From Pempheris klunzingeri (taxonomy: Eukaryota > Chordata > Actinopteri > Acropomatiformes > Pempheridae), in contig NC_092035.1 in the NCBI RefSeq assembly GCF_042242105.1, positions 2,558,083-2,622,082 on the forward strand: 64,000 nucleotides of DNA. The letters are read 5' to 3'. Below the pieces are notes generated by a model. The model had not been told where the DNA came from. It ran no database searches and worked only from the letters and a program-made list of their open reading frames with translations. The translations under genes were made by a program, and so were the position numbers. Positions 1 through 11,228 of this stretch are shown here, one piece after another. The number at the start of each line of letters is the position of its first letter. The stretch's first letter is position 1.

Positions 1-1384
1 AGTACTGTTTTTGTCAATGGAATCTGGTGGCTTTGAACCAAGCAATTCAACAGCTGTTTCTGGTTAAACAAAAAGGATTTTACAGGTATGTATTTCTAGG
101 GAAACATCATTTTCTAAAGAAAGTACTGAATTTCCCTCTTGGACAAGTTGTTCAGTATGGAACAACAGTGTTTTTCTTATCTACCACACCAAGGATGGAT
201 ATGTAAATGTAACTGTATATAGTAGTACAGGTGAGGTGTATGTGTATGCTGAGGCCATGTTATTGCCTGTGTTTAACTCCCACATGAGGCCCCAGTGCAT
301 TGTGGGAGTGGGGGTGGCAGAGCACAGCCATCTGCTGCAGGATAACAGCAATGTTTTATCTAGGGAGAGAGGGAGAGTGAGGCAGACAACAGAGACAGAG
401 TGAAACATGGAGGAAGACAGAGACACTGAAAGATCACATTCCATCAGTGTCAGAAAAACAAACACTCAAAAAGCACAGACTTCATTTGGAAGAGTTGTTA
501 TTGATAAGGAAATGTATGTGCAACAGAAAATTTTGAAATTTTAGGCACTACATGATGTGGCTGCCAAATAATTGAGTTCATCATTTCAGGGTTGAGAAAC
601 AGCTTGAAACGGTGTCTGTTCTGTGTGTGTTTGTGTTTCAGCGTCTCTCTTTTACCTGAAGGAACATCTTGTGTTTTTTAATACTGAACATCTTGTTACA
701 CATCCACTTTGACGTCCCAGAAGTGTTCACACATAACGTTTAAGCGCTCATGTGTTACAGTGTCCTGATAAAGCGCTGGATTTTAGGGGTTTCACCGAGC
801 TTTGGGTCAGTTACAGTTATTTTCAAAGCCTAATTCATTAAGAGCGCCCTCTCTTCCTCTTGCCCTCTTGTCTCCGTCCATGTGTGCTGTTTGCTTCATG
901 TAGATATGCAGTGCACAGTGGGCTGAGACATGGAAACTAATGAAAGAAATAAAGCAGGTTGGATTAGACTCAATTTCAGGATAGTACAGAGCATTCTTAT
1001 GTAAAAACTAAATTGTGGCCAACGTTTGCATTATCCAACAATGGAGAATTTTGGAAGGATATGTTGCATTTTGCTTTTGGACTCGTTTCATTTTATAGCG
1101 GACTTGTACTTTATTGGATGGTTTACAGTGGATGTAAAGATCAGGAGGGTGAAGTAGCTGACGGAGACACACTTAATGCCTTTTTATGGTTAAGAAGATT
1201 ATATAAAAGAACAAAAGGGGGAAATAATAAGAGACAAACACAGGGAAGGAAAGAGAGAGAGACAGAAACATAAAGAGAGAGAAATATAGACAGAGAGAGA
1301 CAGAGCAGGTCCTTGGCAGAGCTCTGTACAGCTGTTGAGTGCTGTCACAGTGTTCAGAAAGGCCAGAACTATTATCTATGAATG

Positions 1385-1387
<3 letters not shown>

Positions 1388-1422
<35 letters not shown>
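1388..1422. repeat. (CA)n microsatellite
   Basis: An uninterrupted CA dinucleotide run of about 17 units. It creates spurious poly-Cys/Val and poly-His/Thr open frames on both strands. Confidence 0.97.
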
Positions 1423-1423
<1 letters not shown>

Positions 1424-1607
1424 TTTACAGGGATTAAGCAAGCGACGACACTTTGAATAGGCCTCCATACTGTCTGATTGGACACAAACAGGAGGCAGTA
1501 ATTCATCCCCTTTTAGTCGTGTAAACATGTGTTCACTGAGTTTCTCATGACAAGTAGGTGTGAAGTCCAGGCTGATGACCAACTCCCTGCAACACAACAG
1601 CAAGTTT

Positions 1608-1608
<1 letters not shown>

Positions 1609-1650
<42 letters not shown>
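1609..1650. repeat. (CA)n microsatellite
   Basis: A pure CA run of about 21 units. It abuts the terminal part of a Tc1-like remnant that begins near 1651, so the run may have expanded next to the transposon end. Confidence 0.97.
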
Positions 1651-1652
<2 letters not shown>

Positions 1653-1875
1653 ACATGGCCAGAAGTAGACGGACACCCATACAGTTTGTGTCATTCAAAA
1701 ACCACGGGCATTAATGTGCAGCCTCCTCTCTTCTGGTTTCACGCTTCTCTCCAGGTTTGGTGGAACCTGGCTGCAGGGATTTGCTCCCATTCAGACACAA
1801 GAGCATGAGTGAAGTCCAGCACTGGTGTTGGTTTATAACTGGTGTTCCAGTTCATCTCAAACACCCCCACCAAAC
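1651..1875 (-). mobile_element. Tc1-like DNA transposon remnant (3' part)
   Basis: Read on the minus strand this resembles the 3' end of a Tc1/mariner transposase gene found widely in fish: a Phe-Glu-Met-Asn-Trp stretch in place of the family's Leu-Trp-Asp-Glu-Leu, then a region like 'His-Ala-Leu-Val-Ser-Glu-Trp', then the typical end with the words ATGGGTGTCC and ACTTCTGGCCATGTGG. Frames are interrupted and the 5' part is missing, so it is inactive. A second copy of the family in the opposite orientation is at 5225-5520. Family placement comes from remembered consensus, not a search. Confidence 0.65.
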
Positions 1876-3471
1876 TGAACTAAACTTTCTCTCTGTGCTG
1901 TGAGCTTAGATGTTCATTCTTGATCTAATGGGAGGAATAAATGTGACAAAACAAGCCCATCAGAGCTCAGAGGTCCACTTAGCTAAGCTTTTAGAGCTTT
2001 TAACTCTATCTCACAGTTGTCATTCAGCAGATGGAGCTAACTAAGCTGTCAAATATACGTGTGCACATGCGTATATCCATGTGTTGTACAGGTTCCTAGT
2101 CAAATCTGAAAAATATGAAATGTGTTATCATAAAGTTCTTACTAAAGTTGATGAAAGCGACTTTAGATGCTCTCAGGAAAGGTCTGCTGTTTCACTGTAA
2201 AGAGTTTTCAAAATAAAAACTGGAGGAAACTGGAGCTGACCTGTAGCTCTCACCAAGGTCTAAAACAATGAGAAACAACTTCAAAACACTACTCTAAACA
2301 TGTTGACCCCTGAAAGGAAACCCACCATGACGCGGCGTCTAATTGTGGCAGCGTCACATCACATCATCCAGTTTTAGAAAGCGCTGGTGTGGCAGGGGAC
2401 AAAAATAAGCAAAGAAGCGTTTCAGTCAGCCCGAGGCAGGACCAGACGGGTCACTTATCCTCATAATGATTCCATCCCTGGTTCAGTCTGACCCTGAGTG
2501 ATCTTGTGAACAACTATAACATTAATTAGAGCTGAGGTTTGATGGGAACCTCATCAGTTTTGCAGGGATTTGACCCGAAACCAAAGTATTGCATTTATTA
2601 AAAACTTGAACTGATGATAGCGCTACTTACTCATTACTCATATAAAAACAGCATCAGAGGACATGACATCCATCCAGTAGTAACCAAAATGGACCAAAAT
2701 ATGACTAGTGTAGTGCAGCCAGACACATCTCATCATAAACAGGTTGCATCATCTGAAACCTACTTACACTTTTAAATATTGTGATTATTTGCAGGATATG
2801 ATTTATATTAAGTGGTACAAACGTTCATTTAGTGTCTTGGTGGCTTTTTCCAAATCAAAACAAGAGTTTAGTTGGGTTTCATTACCCTCCACTTTAATCC
2901 CTGTTTTGGAAATGGCCCTTTATGCGTGCATGGGTGCATGGTGGGTGCACAGTTGTCTTCCTAAAACGTTGGCAACAACTTGTCTATAAAGGTTTTGGGC
3001 TATTGAGTTACATTCCCCAAATATCGCGCTCTCATTGTGCGATTGCATAAGAGTCACGTCATGCTCGGAGCATGGGCCTCTTCAGCTTTAACGTGGTGTT
3101 ATTTTCAAACTAGCCTGGTCATGCCGACGCGTATTTTTAAATTTAGAGCTGTCAGCGCCACGTCACCCCCGGACTCCCTCCAGAGAGGAAAATAAAGAGG
3201 AGAACGAGGAGAGGTCGTTCAGTTCAACAGCTTGGTGACTGATCCTAAACTCAACCATAAAACATCAAACTCCATTTTCTGAATGCCTGATCAGGCCTAA
3301 GAGGATCCACCGCTGCTGCTTGCTGACTTGAAATGACTACGCTGAAACATAATCCGCACGGAAAGCCTGCAAATCTGACTGTAAACAACTGTTTAACAAC
3401 TGTTAAGAATGGAAGGAAAAACAAGGAGATGTACAGTATTAATCTACAGTAGCAACTTGGCAAAGGTCAAG

Positions 3472-3479
3472 ATTTGCAT
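3472..3479 (+). promoter_or_regulatory. Octamer (POU-type) motif
   Basis: Exact ATTTGCAT, followed at once by an AT-rich stretch (ATAAATG). Octamers are POU-factor sites, but an 8 bp word occurs by chance about every 30 kb on either strand, so function is unproven. Confidence 0.25.
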
Positions 3480-4759
3480 ATAAATGCTGCGCAGCAGGCC
3501 TTGATATGAGTGCATGGGGCACTGAGCTCTGAACAGAATTAATGAAAAGCATTTGATGCCAGGGATGTAAACCTCACAATAAGTTTGTCCTTCGTTGAGT
3601 TTATACCATACAATGTGCATACAACCTCTGCAGTGTGTGTCATCATCTGGTGTGGTTCAATACATCCATCCGGGACAGAAATATTCACTCCAACACAGGA
3701 ATGCTGTTTATTTGACCTTCATTCAAGTGGAGAAGATCGCATGTTTGTTTTCCAACACCCACATGTACTGCTGTATGCAGCCATACTAGTATTCAACCAG
3801 TAAAACTGCTTTTCTCTACTTCCGTTGTGCTCTGATTTTCTGTTCTGAACCCATCAACCTCTCAGGCACAAGCAGCTGACTTTGCGGCCTGATGTGTCCA
3901 GGCTGTGCCGCTGACAGCTCTTGCATGTCTGTGTGTAAAAACAGTAGCTGCTGCAGATCACAGCAGGCACGCTGGGGATTAAGAAGACAGTGATACCTGC
4001 CTCCATGACATAAGAGTGAACTGTCGTCAACGACTGACCATGTAACCGTAGATTTAGTGCGTTCTTCTCGCCTTCGGCTGATTCCGTGTGTCCTTCTGAC
4101 CTTGAAACCTTTAAAGCCCTTTCTCCTCGGCTTCTTCTGTGCAGCTTTGGAGATTCGCGGTTTCAATTCAGCAGCTACAGCGATGAAGGCTCATTTTTAA
4201 CTCGCTAATGCCTCCTCTTCTGCGGTTTGCTGTATGGGTTCACGCGAGGACGAGGAGAGGCAGCTGAGGGGCCAGATGAGAACGGTAATTAGGCCGGTAT
4301 CCACCGAGCTTTGGTTACAGGTGCAGATCTGCTGCAGGGATGAACAAAGCTGTCAATGGAAAAGATCATTCATGCTGAAACAACAGAAAGGAGGGAGGGG
4401 GAGGTTGGCTGGCTCCTGCTACAGAGAGCCAGAGCCAAGACAAGATAAATCGCTCTGAGTGGCATCGCGACAAGCTGAAAGCAGGCGTATAAATCATTTT
4501 CCTGGGTGCTTTAAGAGCAAATGGAGAGGCTTTGAATTTAGCTGGAGAGCCTCTGTATAGACAGACACGACACCTGCCAAACTGCCCTGCCACTGAACTA
4601 CCTGCTGATAGTCATTTTAATCACATGTGTTAAATTAAACAACAGGGGCTTCTCATGCGAGGCTCACTCTTAGTGGAGCACAATGGAGAAATGGTGTCGA
4701 ATTGCTCCCTTGCTGAGTTTGAAAGTGATGCTGAAGAATCTTAAAAAGGATTTAAACAG

Positions 4760-4840
4760 TTTTGGCCCACGAGGAGGCTGCTGGTTCGATATTGGACCGC
4801 TGCCTGGTGGAATGCGCTCTGTAGGAAATGTTACTTCACT
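4760..4840 (+). repeat. Possible degraded tRNA-SINE fragment
   Basis: The word GGCTGCTGGTTCGATATTGG resembles the B box of tRNA-derived fish SINEs (GGTTCGANNC). No convincing A box or SINE body is visible, so this is a weak call. Confidence 0.25.
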
Positions 4841-5035
4841 GTCTCTTTAATGTGACTTTGATTCTATTTTTGCTCAAGTGCCTGGCTGCATATTTTCACT
4901 TCTTATGTTTGCAAAACAACTTCTGAGTCTCAGTGGTTCAAGTCCATTTAGTATCATGACAAAAAGTGGAGGAATATCCATGCAGTGAATGTGAAGCTAT
5001 TGGCAATATTTCAGGTCATCCCCAGCGTGTAGGAA

Positions 5036-5055
5036 GACACACACACACACACACA
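5036..5055. repeat. (CA)n microsatellite
   Basis: A short pure CA run of about 10 units. Confidence 0.95.
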
Positions 5056-5224
5056 TTCATTTCCTGGTCTGTTTCTCCTCTTTAGATCGAGGCTTCTTCA
5101 TTCCAATGAAGGTAAATGTTTTTTGTAGTATGTAGTGTGCTTCCAACTTTGTGTCAGCGGTTTGGAAAAGACCTTTTCCTGTTTCAACATGCCCGTGCCT
5201 CCGTGCACAAAGCCAGGTCTATAA

Positions 5225-5520
5225 AGAAATAGTTCTCCCAGTTTGGTGTGAAGGGACTCGACTGGACTTAAATCCTATTCAGCACCTTTGAGATGAACTG
5301 AAACACACAGCCAGGATCCGACGTGTGGTGGACAGGCTGAATCCACAAGATTAATGCTCACTGGTTTGGAGAGAGATGTTAAAGAGTGACCTCACACCTG
5401 GCTGAAAGGTAATGATGTCACAGTGTACTGACCACACCTTGGAGTACACTTCTACATCACTGCAGGAAGGTAACTTTAACACAGATGTGGTTGTAATCCA
5501 CATACTTCTGGCCGTAAGGC
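5225..5520 (+). mobile_element. Tc1-like DNA transposon remnant (3' part)
   Basis: From 5271 the plus strand reads Asn-Pro-Ile-Gln-His-Leu-stop-Asp-Glu-Leu-Lys, which matches the NPIEHLWDEL-type segment of Tc1 transposases with the Trp codon mutated to a stop. The end near 5495-5519 (CCACATACTTCTGGCC) matches the terminal sequence of the copy at 1651-1875, in the opposite orientation. Stops and shifts make it non-functional. Confidence 0.7.
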
Positions 5521-5683
5521 AATGACGTCATTCTTTATTAATCATGACAACTGGGCATCAAAACGATTTAAAATACGTCAAAATGACCTTAAATTCACAG
5601 AATATCGTGTGTGCAATTTAAAGAAATCTATTAGCCATTTCAAAATAAAATAAATAATACATATTACTTATCAAACAAGTGTA

Positions 5684-5727
5684 GTACTCAGTAGAAGTGA
5701 AGTACTCAGTAGAAGTGAAGTACTCAG
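5684..5727 (+). repeat. 18 bp direct tandem repeat
   Basis: The unit GTACTCAGTAGAAGTGAA is present at 5684-5701 and 5702-5719, followed by a partial third copy (GTACTCAG). It lies at the edge of a dispersed repeat whose consensus is rich in AGTACT words. Confidence 0.95.
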
Positions 5728-5875
5728 ATCCTTTGCATAATGTAAAAATACTCCATTACATCAAAAGTCCTTTGATCAATAACCTATCAAAGGAAAAATA
5801 CATTAACATAAAAAGTATTGTTGCTAAATCTGATTAAAGTATCAAAAGTAATGAATTAAAAGTGACTCATATTTT
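5700..5875 (+). repeat. Dispersed teleost repeat with AGTACTCAGATCC start (MITE-like)
   Basis: The sequence 'GTACTCAGATCCTTTGCAT...AAAAATACTCCATTACATCAAAAGTCC...AAAGTATCAAAAGTAATG' (gaps shown by dots) looks like a diverged copy of a very common fish interspersed repeat made of AAGTA/AGTACT words. A poly-T run follows. A related fragment may be at 38600-38745. Family name not assigned. Confidence 0.5.
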
Positions 5876-8874
5876 TTTTTTTTTTTTTCATAGTTAGTAG
5901 GATTTTACTATATTTTACAGTATTTCTTACTCCAGCGGTTTACAAGACAAATCAAGATACATCAAGTTGAATAATGAGGTTTGGAAAGAAGAAAGGTTTT
6001 TACAGCCAATGTGTATTGATTTCTTTTTACTTTTCTTTTATCTTTGCATTCTTTCTATTCCATTATAATATTGGATTATTCTACCTATGTGGGCTTGAAA
6101 CTGTTATCTATATGAAACCATGTCAGAAATCTAGAGGGTAAATTAGAGACATTAGATACAGATGCACCTTAGAACAAACACTAATTGCATGTGTCTATAA
6201 ATTTGGAATGGCTCTTCTAAGTTAGACATATCACCTTTAGAAAACGTTACAGTAGCAGAAGACGAGGCAGCGACAGCCTGATTTGAGGTTTGTATGGGAA
6301 ACTCCATCCTTCCATTCATCATTCATGTGTGCATCTTTAAGTGTCCACTTGCCCTTGGTGTTGTCCTGCAGCTCTCTGCGTAACACGCACAGCCACACAT
6401 CACAAGCACACACCAGCAATTAACATTTCAATGCGTGTGCTTGCAGTTTTAGATGTATTTACATCCTTTGTTGCTCTGCAATGCACTTTGCGAGCACCCT
6501 GCTTTTTGTTAAAAGCACTTTGTCGATAAATTTGACTTCCCTTGACACTCAATACTGAGTCCATTAAGCCGCAGAGCCACGGGGTTACTCTGTACGCAAG
6601 GGCCACTGGTTCCAGTAAGGTGTATCTGCTGAGCTCTCATTAGCAAGCATCATCATACGTAATTCTGGCACGTGTAATGCCATTAGAGGGGATTTGGCAT
6701 CTGATAGTTGAGTAATGGGATTAGCTGGGTGGTAAATCTGCAGGACCAGAAGTGTAGGTCTTTCCCACTCAAAGGAAGACAGATAGACACACAACCCAAC
6801 CTGCCTTTTCCACACGAGGGTAATGCAAGTCATCCGTTTGTCATGGCTGAATGCCTACCAACACGTGTTCGGTTACTTTTCATCTTGCATGGCTTTCTCT
6901 GTTAAGGAAAACACAACAGTGTTTGAATACGGAGCACATTTGCAGGCGCTCCCCTCTGGAGCTCACTGATAGCGCTGCACTCGATCGTTCACGTGAGACG
7001 CGACAGAAGTAGCTGTGCCAAGAATGACAAACTAGAGCAGAGAAAAGTTCAAACCCTGGCTCCGCTCTCACTTCCTCACAGCTGGCATGGAGTGGGTGTC
7101 CACGTTGGGTCTTTTATTTTGGAAAGCTACAGGACTGTAGGGACTGTTTACTAGTATTAATCCTCATTTTATGTCTCTGAGCTCCTCTTTTGTTCTTCAT
7201 CATTAGACCACTTCATTGTAGCTCAACCCAACTTAACACACACAGTGCATATATGTGATCCTGTATTAACCTTTAATTCACCTTCATGCTCTGTTGACTG
7301 TTCATCAAGGGGGACTATCGACACACTTCCTGTTTGTCATACAATGTCACTCAGGGGCAAAAACACGTGTGGTGTGTTATCTTATATATCTGGGGTCAGT
7401 GAGACTCCCTGTCAGATCTCTTATCAATAAAGCTAAAATGTTCCACGCTTTGGCAGTTTGTGTGTTAATAATGTTAGCTTGTTGATTTTGTGGTGTTTTT
7501 AGCAGCATTATTGAAGTTAACAAAAGCCAGCGCTGGTTTCAGATGAGTGGAGCATCTAAACTTGACCTTTTCTCTGCCAGACTTCAGCATTCACAACTAT
7601 TTCTTTCCATTTTCTATGAAAGTGAAAAGCCTCTGAAAGAGAGGACGCTCTGACTCTATTTGACACAGACTGCCGACCAGCCATACAAATAAGTTTTTAA
7701 TGAGGAAACACTTCACCATGCAGTTCAGAAAACGCTCCTTAACGGCAATATCAATATTTACCTGCATCCCCGCAGCCGCTAGGCTTTCAGTGACTTCGGA
7801 GCGAACTGACAAAGAGGCAAAAAGGTGTGAATGACGACACGTAAACGGTTCGACAAGAGCACAGGCTCAGAGAGAAGTGTGTGTTCTTTGCTGACAGGAA
7901 TGTGCGTTTAATCTAGGTAGGAACAGTGTCTTCACTTGCTGAGAGGCTTCATGCTACAGGCTGCAAACCACATTCCTGTAATGCAACACAGGGCACAATT
8001 AAATACCTCTGAACATGTAATTAACAGCCTGTTTTATATGTGATTTTGATGTGTCATGATATATATATCATAATAGAAATATCTTTGAATATTTACTTGT
8101 GCTGTGAACCTGTTTTGTCATATTTAACTGCTGAAGCGTGAACAGTTATTTTTCCTTTGAATCCACACTAATGTAATTTTGTTTTTTTGTTTGTATTTTG
8201 TTGTTTAATCTTAGGATCACGCTGTTAATAATAATTCGATATGCTTTGTAGCTTTATCAGCGAATGAAACTGGAGACCAACAGAAGAAACATAATGTGAT
8301 TCATTTCAAACACATGGCCCAGACAAAGAAGGCTTTACATGTTGGCTTCTGCTTTTCATGCAAAGTGTTTCCTATTTATTCCACATAAAACAGAAAAGTC
8401 CATCATATAACTGGGGAAATAACACACGCCGATATCATGTGGTGACATTCATGAATGTCTTCTTGTATTATAATATCCTGCGAATGTATGAGTGACAGTC
8501 GTTAACGCTCCTGTGGTTCTGCTATAACATTTTAATTCACTGATATTCTCGCTAAGTCTTCAGCTTTCAACACAAATGCTAAAATCTTATCTTCAGCCGG
8601 GGGGTTATTTTCAGTTCGTGCAGAGTTCACACTAAATTCCTGTAATTAGTTAATTATTTGTGATGCAAGACAAAGGAAACAATGATCTGCTTATACGCTG
8701 ATTTAGTGACAGTGAATACTGCAGTATAAAGTCAGAAGCAGGTTTTTTTATGCATATTTCTGATATTTTCAGTGAGTAATCTGTGAACTGATCAACGCCC
8801 ACCACATTTCCACGACAGTGATGAAAGTTCAAAATGGTTGCCAGGGGTAATAACATCTTCAGGAACTGAACTCT

Positions 8875-8930
8875 TCACCCGGCCAGCGTTTGTACCTCAA
8901 GCTCTAACCATTAAGCTATGTTCAGGATTG
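8875..8930 (-). repeat. Possible tRNA-SINE head fragment
   Basis: On the minus strand TAGCTTAATGGTTAGAGC resembles a tRNA A box as found in SINE heads. The B box region is not convincing, so this may be a decayed fragment or chance. Confidence 0.3.
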
Positions 8931-10179
8931 TGTGTTTTACTGAAGATGAAGGCCAACGCTCCAATATAGAACAGGTGACTCAGCTTCCAGCCTGGCAGAG
9001 AAATCCCCTGAGACCTTTGACCTCCTAATCGTTTAGCAGCGCTTATGGTTGGAGATCTGCTCCAGGCTATTAGAGAGATTAGTGTCATGCAGATTTGGGA
9101 AAGGGCCAAGCCTATATCTGTACTTCATGGTATTCTCAGCATTTATTACTGAGCACCCAACCCATGTTGAAATGTGATACATGACTGTATAGTAGCACAT
9201 ACTGCAGCGTGCGGCTATATGTGGCCGCAATATGTGTTGACCTACATGGAGTGGCAGGCTATGTGTTATGAGCATGTTATGATTTGAAACAGGATATATT
9301 TTATGGTTTCAACCTCATGAAACGCCACTATAATTGGCTATGGGTGCTGTTTAGGATCTCCTACATAGCTTTTCTTTACATTTGCTGTATATTTTGGACA
9401 GATAAAATACAGATTTGCTTAATAATATGATATATAATGTATACAAATAGAGAAATTGTAGCCTGCAATAGCATTGCATCTGCAGAAATATGTAATAACA
9501 GTGTATAGTGAAAAATGTTTTTGGTTATTTATTGTTCTGAGGCGACTCTCACCGCCCCTCTTTTCTTGCAACGGCACAAACCGGCGTACAAAACGAGCAC
9601 CCTCACCGAATTAAAAACAATCCCAGCTAGTAAAGCAGTTTGGTCAAGCTGCTTATAGTGGACCAAGCTGCTACCGGAAGTGGATACTTATGCCTTCAAT
9701 GCCGTAGTAAATAATAAAACTGGAGATACAAATTACAGCATATTTGAATAGGTAGTATTTGATTATGGTGTTTGCTTTATTCCTGAAAAAAGACCTGATT
9801 AGAGCCCTGCAATTCAAAAATCCCATATTTAATGCAAAATAAAAGTTCCTGACAGCCTGTCAGTGCCCATTTCATGATGGCAGGAGCCTCTAAAATCAGC
9901 CGCTGGGCCCCCCTATTATAAATCAAGCCATAACTACACAGTAAACTAAAATAATGACGGCCATGAGCTAGATTTTGGCACAGGACCCACCTTAGCTGAT
10001 GTGGAAATGCAATTATCCAAACAATAAAGAGAGCAACAAAACTCCCACAGTCCCCACATCTGTTAGATTATAAAAATATATGAACCACCCTTTGATCTCA
10101 AAATGGCAAAGTGTTGGATTTTACCCCAATAACAACACCTGAAACCACCAATACAGTCTACGGACGCCGTGTGGCGTTT

Positions 10180-11173
10180 TATTTTGAAATGCCACGCCGG
10201 AAGCTCTGCGTCTGAATCCAGCCGGCTTGATGCGGGTCAGTGACGCCATCTTGAAATTGTCCCGACCAGAGGAGGCGAGGAGGAGACGGATTTGGGAAAA
10301 CCAGCTCGTCCTAAACTCGATAGCTGCATTAGCTACGCGGATTAACAGCAGCCGTAGAGGTTATTGCTATCATATGATAGTGTTTCCACTCGGTGGTTCG
10401 AGTCATTTCGACGTGGGGGAGGCAGTTTGGCACACTTTGGAGACGGCTAACGCACCGGAGAGAGCCTCGTAATCGGTTGTTTCCCTCTTGGAGCGGACGG
10501 AGCTGTGGTCGTGGCCGGGCAGCCCCGCCGGACGATCGGACGAATCGGAGGCTTCCACACGGAATATAACAACAGCAATACACCTTTTGAGGCTCCCGTG
10601 TCCGCGGGAGGGGGGTGGAAGTGCCAATTTCGACGCCGTTTTGTCGTTTTGAAGCTATGCGACGCAGCTCGTCGAGGAGAAGTTTGATTGGAGAGCGGAG
10701 TGCGCTTGATTTCCAGTCCGATGGATGTTAGCCCTGCCCGGCTGTGGCTCGGCTCTCCGCTCCGCTGGGTTGAAAATAGCAGGTTAAACCCCACCAGGCA
10801 CAGGTGAACACGTCTGTTCATGACAATGCTGCAGACCTGGCACGTACATGACAGCCCTGGCTTCAATGCCAACAAGTCGCCCTCCATTGCCTGTCTGTAA
10901 ACCTGGAAATACCACCGACCATCCCCTCCTGCTCTTCATCCTCCTCCTCTTCCTCCCCTCTTCTTTTTTTGGACTAGTCAGGCTGGTATTACCTGGGATA
11001 TTTTGAATTCAGGCTCGATCTTGATATTTAAAAATGTCCTTTTTGCAGAGACAGTGCTCCCTGGAGCAGCAAGACATTTAATTTGACTCAGTCGTTTTGA
11101 GATTTTGGTGTTTTTTTTGGTTTGTTTTTGTTTTTATTCTCTTTCTAGTCAGAGGATCAGATTCGGATGGAAA
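10180..11173 (+). promoter_or_regulatory. acvr2a: acvr2a CpG-rich promoter and 5' UTR
   Basis: CpG density rises sharply from about 10160 to 10780 against the surrounding AT-rich DNA, marking a CpG-island promoter. A YY1-like site (TGACGCCATCTTG, 10241-10253) lies near its start; such sites often sit just downstream of start sites. There is no convincing TATA box. The segment 10790-11173 is probably 5' UTR leading into the ATG at 11174. A good splice-acceptor-like tract ends in AG at 11147-11148, so part of the UTR could be spliced. Several ATGs lie in this region (first at 10227), so translation may be tempered by upstream ORFs depending on the true start site. Confidence 0.6.
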
Positions 11174-11228
11174 ATGGGAGACGCCACCAAACTGGCCTTC
11201 GCTGTTTTCCTCATCTCCTGCTCTTCAG
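11174..11228 (+). CDS. acvr2a: acvr2a coding exon 1 (signal peptide)
   Basis: Starts at the ATG in AAAATGG, a good initiation context, and encodes residues 1-18 plus the first base of codon 19: M-G-D-A-T-K-L then a hydrophobic core ending in S-C-S-S. This matches the vertebrate ACVR2A signal peptide almost residue for residue. Donor is CAG|GTGGGT; the exon ends in phase 1. Confidence 0.95.

Larger units (their letters stand above)
1..10179. other. Gene-free region upstream of acvr2a
   Basis: No reading frame here resembles a known protein, and none combines conserved-looking sequence with plausible splice sites. The longer open frames are low-complexity (CA/GT repeats) or short and random-looking. 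Recognisable content is limited to microsatellites, two Tc1-like remnants, an 18 bp tandem repeat inside a dispersed repeat, and weak tRNA-like fragments, each listed separately. An exact octamer word sits at 3472-3479. Distal regulatory elements of acvr2a may lie here but cannot be shown from one sequence. Confidence 0.7.

Noticed and set aside
1013..1273. 86-codon frame with a hydrophobic N-terminal half
   Set aside because: No recognisable family, no promoter or splice support, and it ends in low-complexity Arg/Lys/Glu sequence.
5684..5727. Short direct repeats considered as a CRISPR-like array
   Set aside because: The copies are contiguous with no spacers and the DNA is vertebrate; it is a simple tandem repeat.
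10447..10887. 146-codon minus-strand frame in the acvr2a CpG island
   Set aside because: Open frames are expected in CpG islands; no motif, no splice context and no similarity seen.
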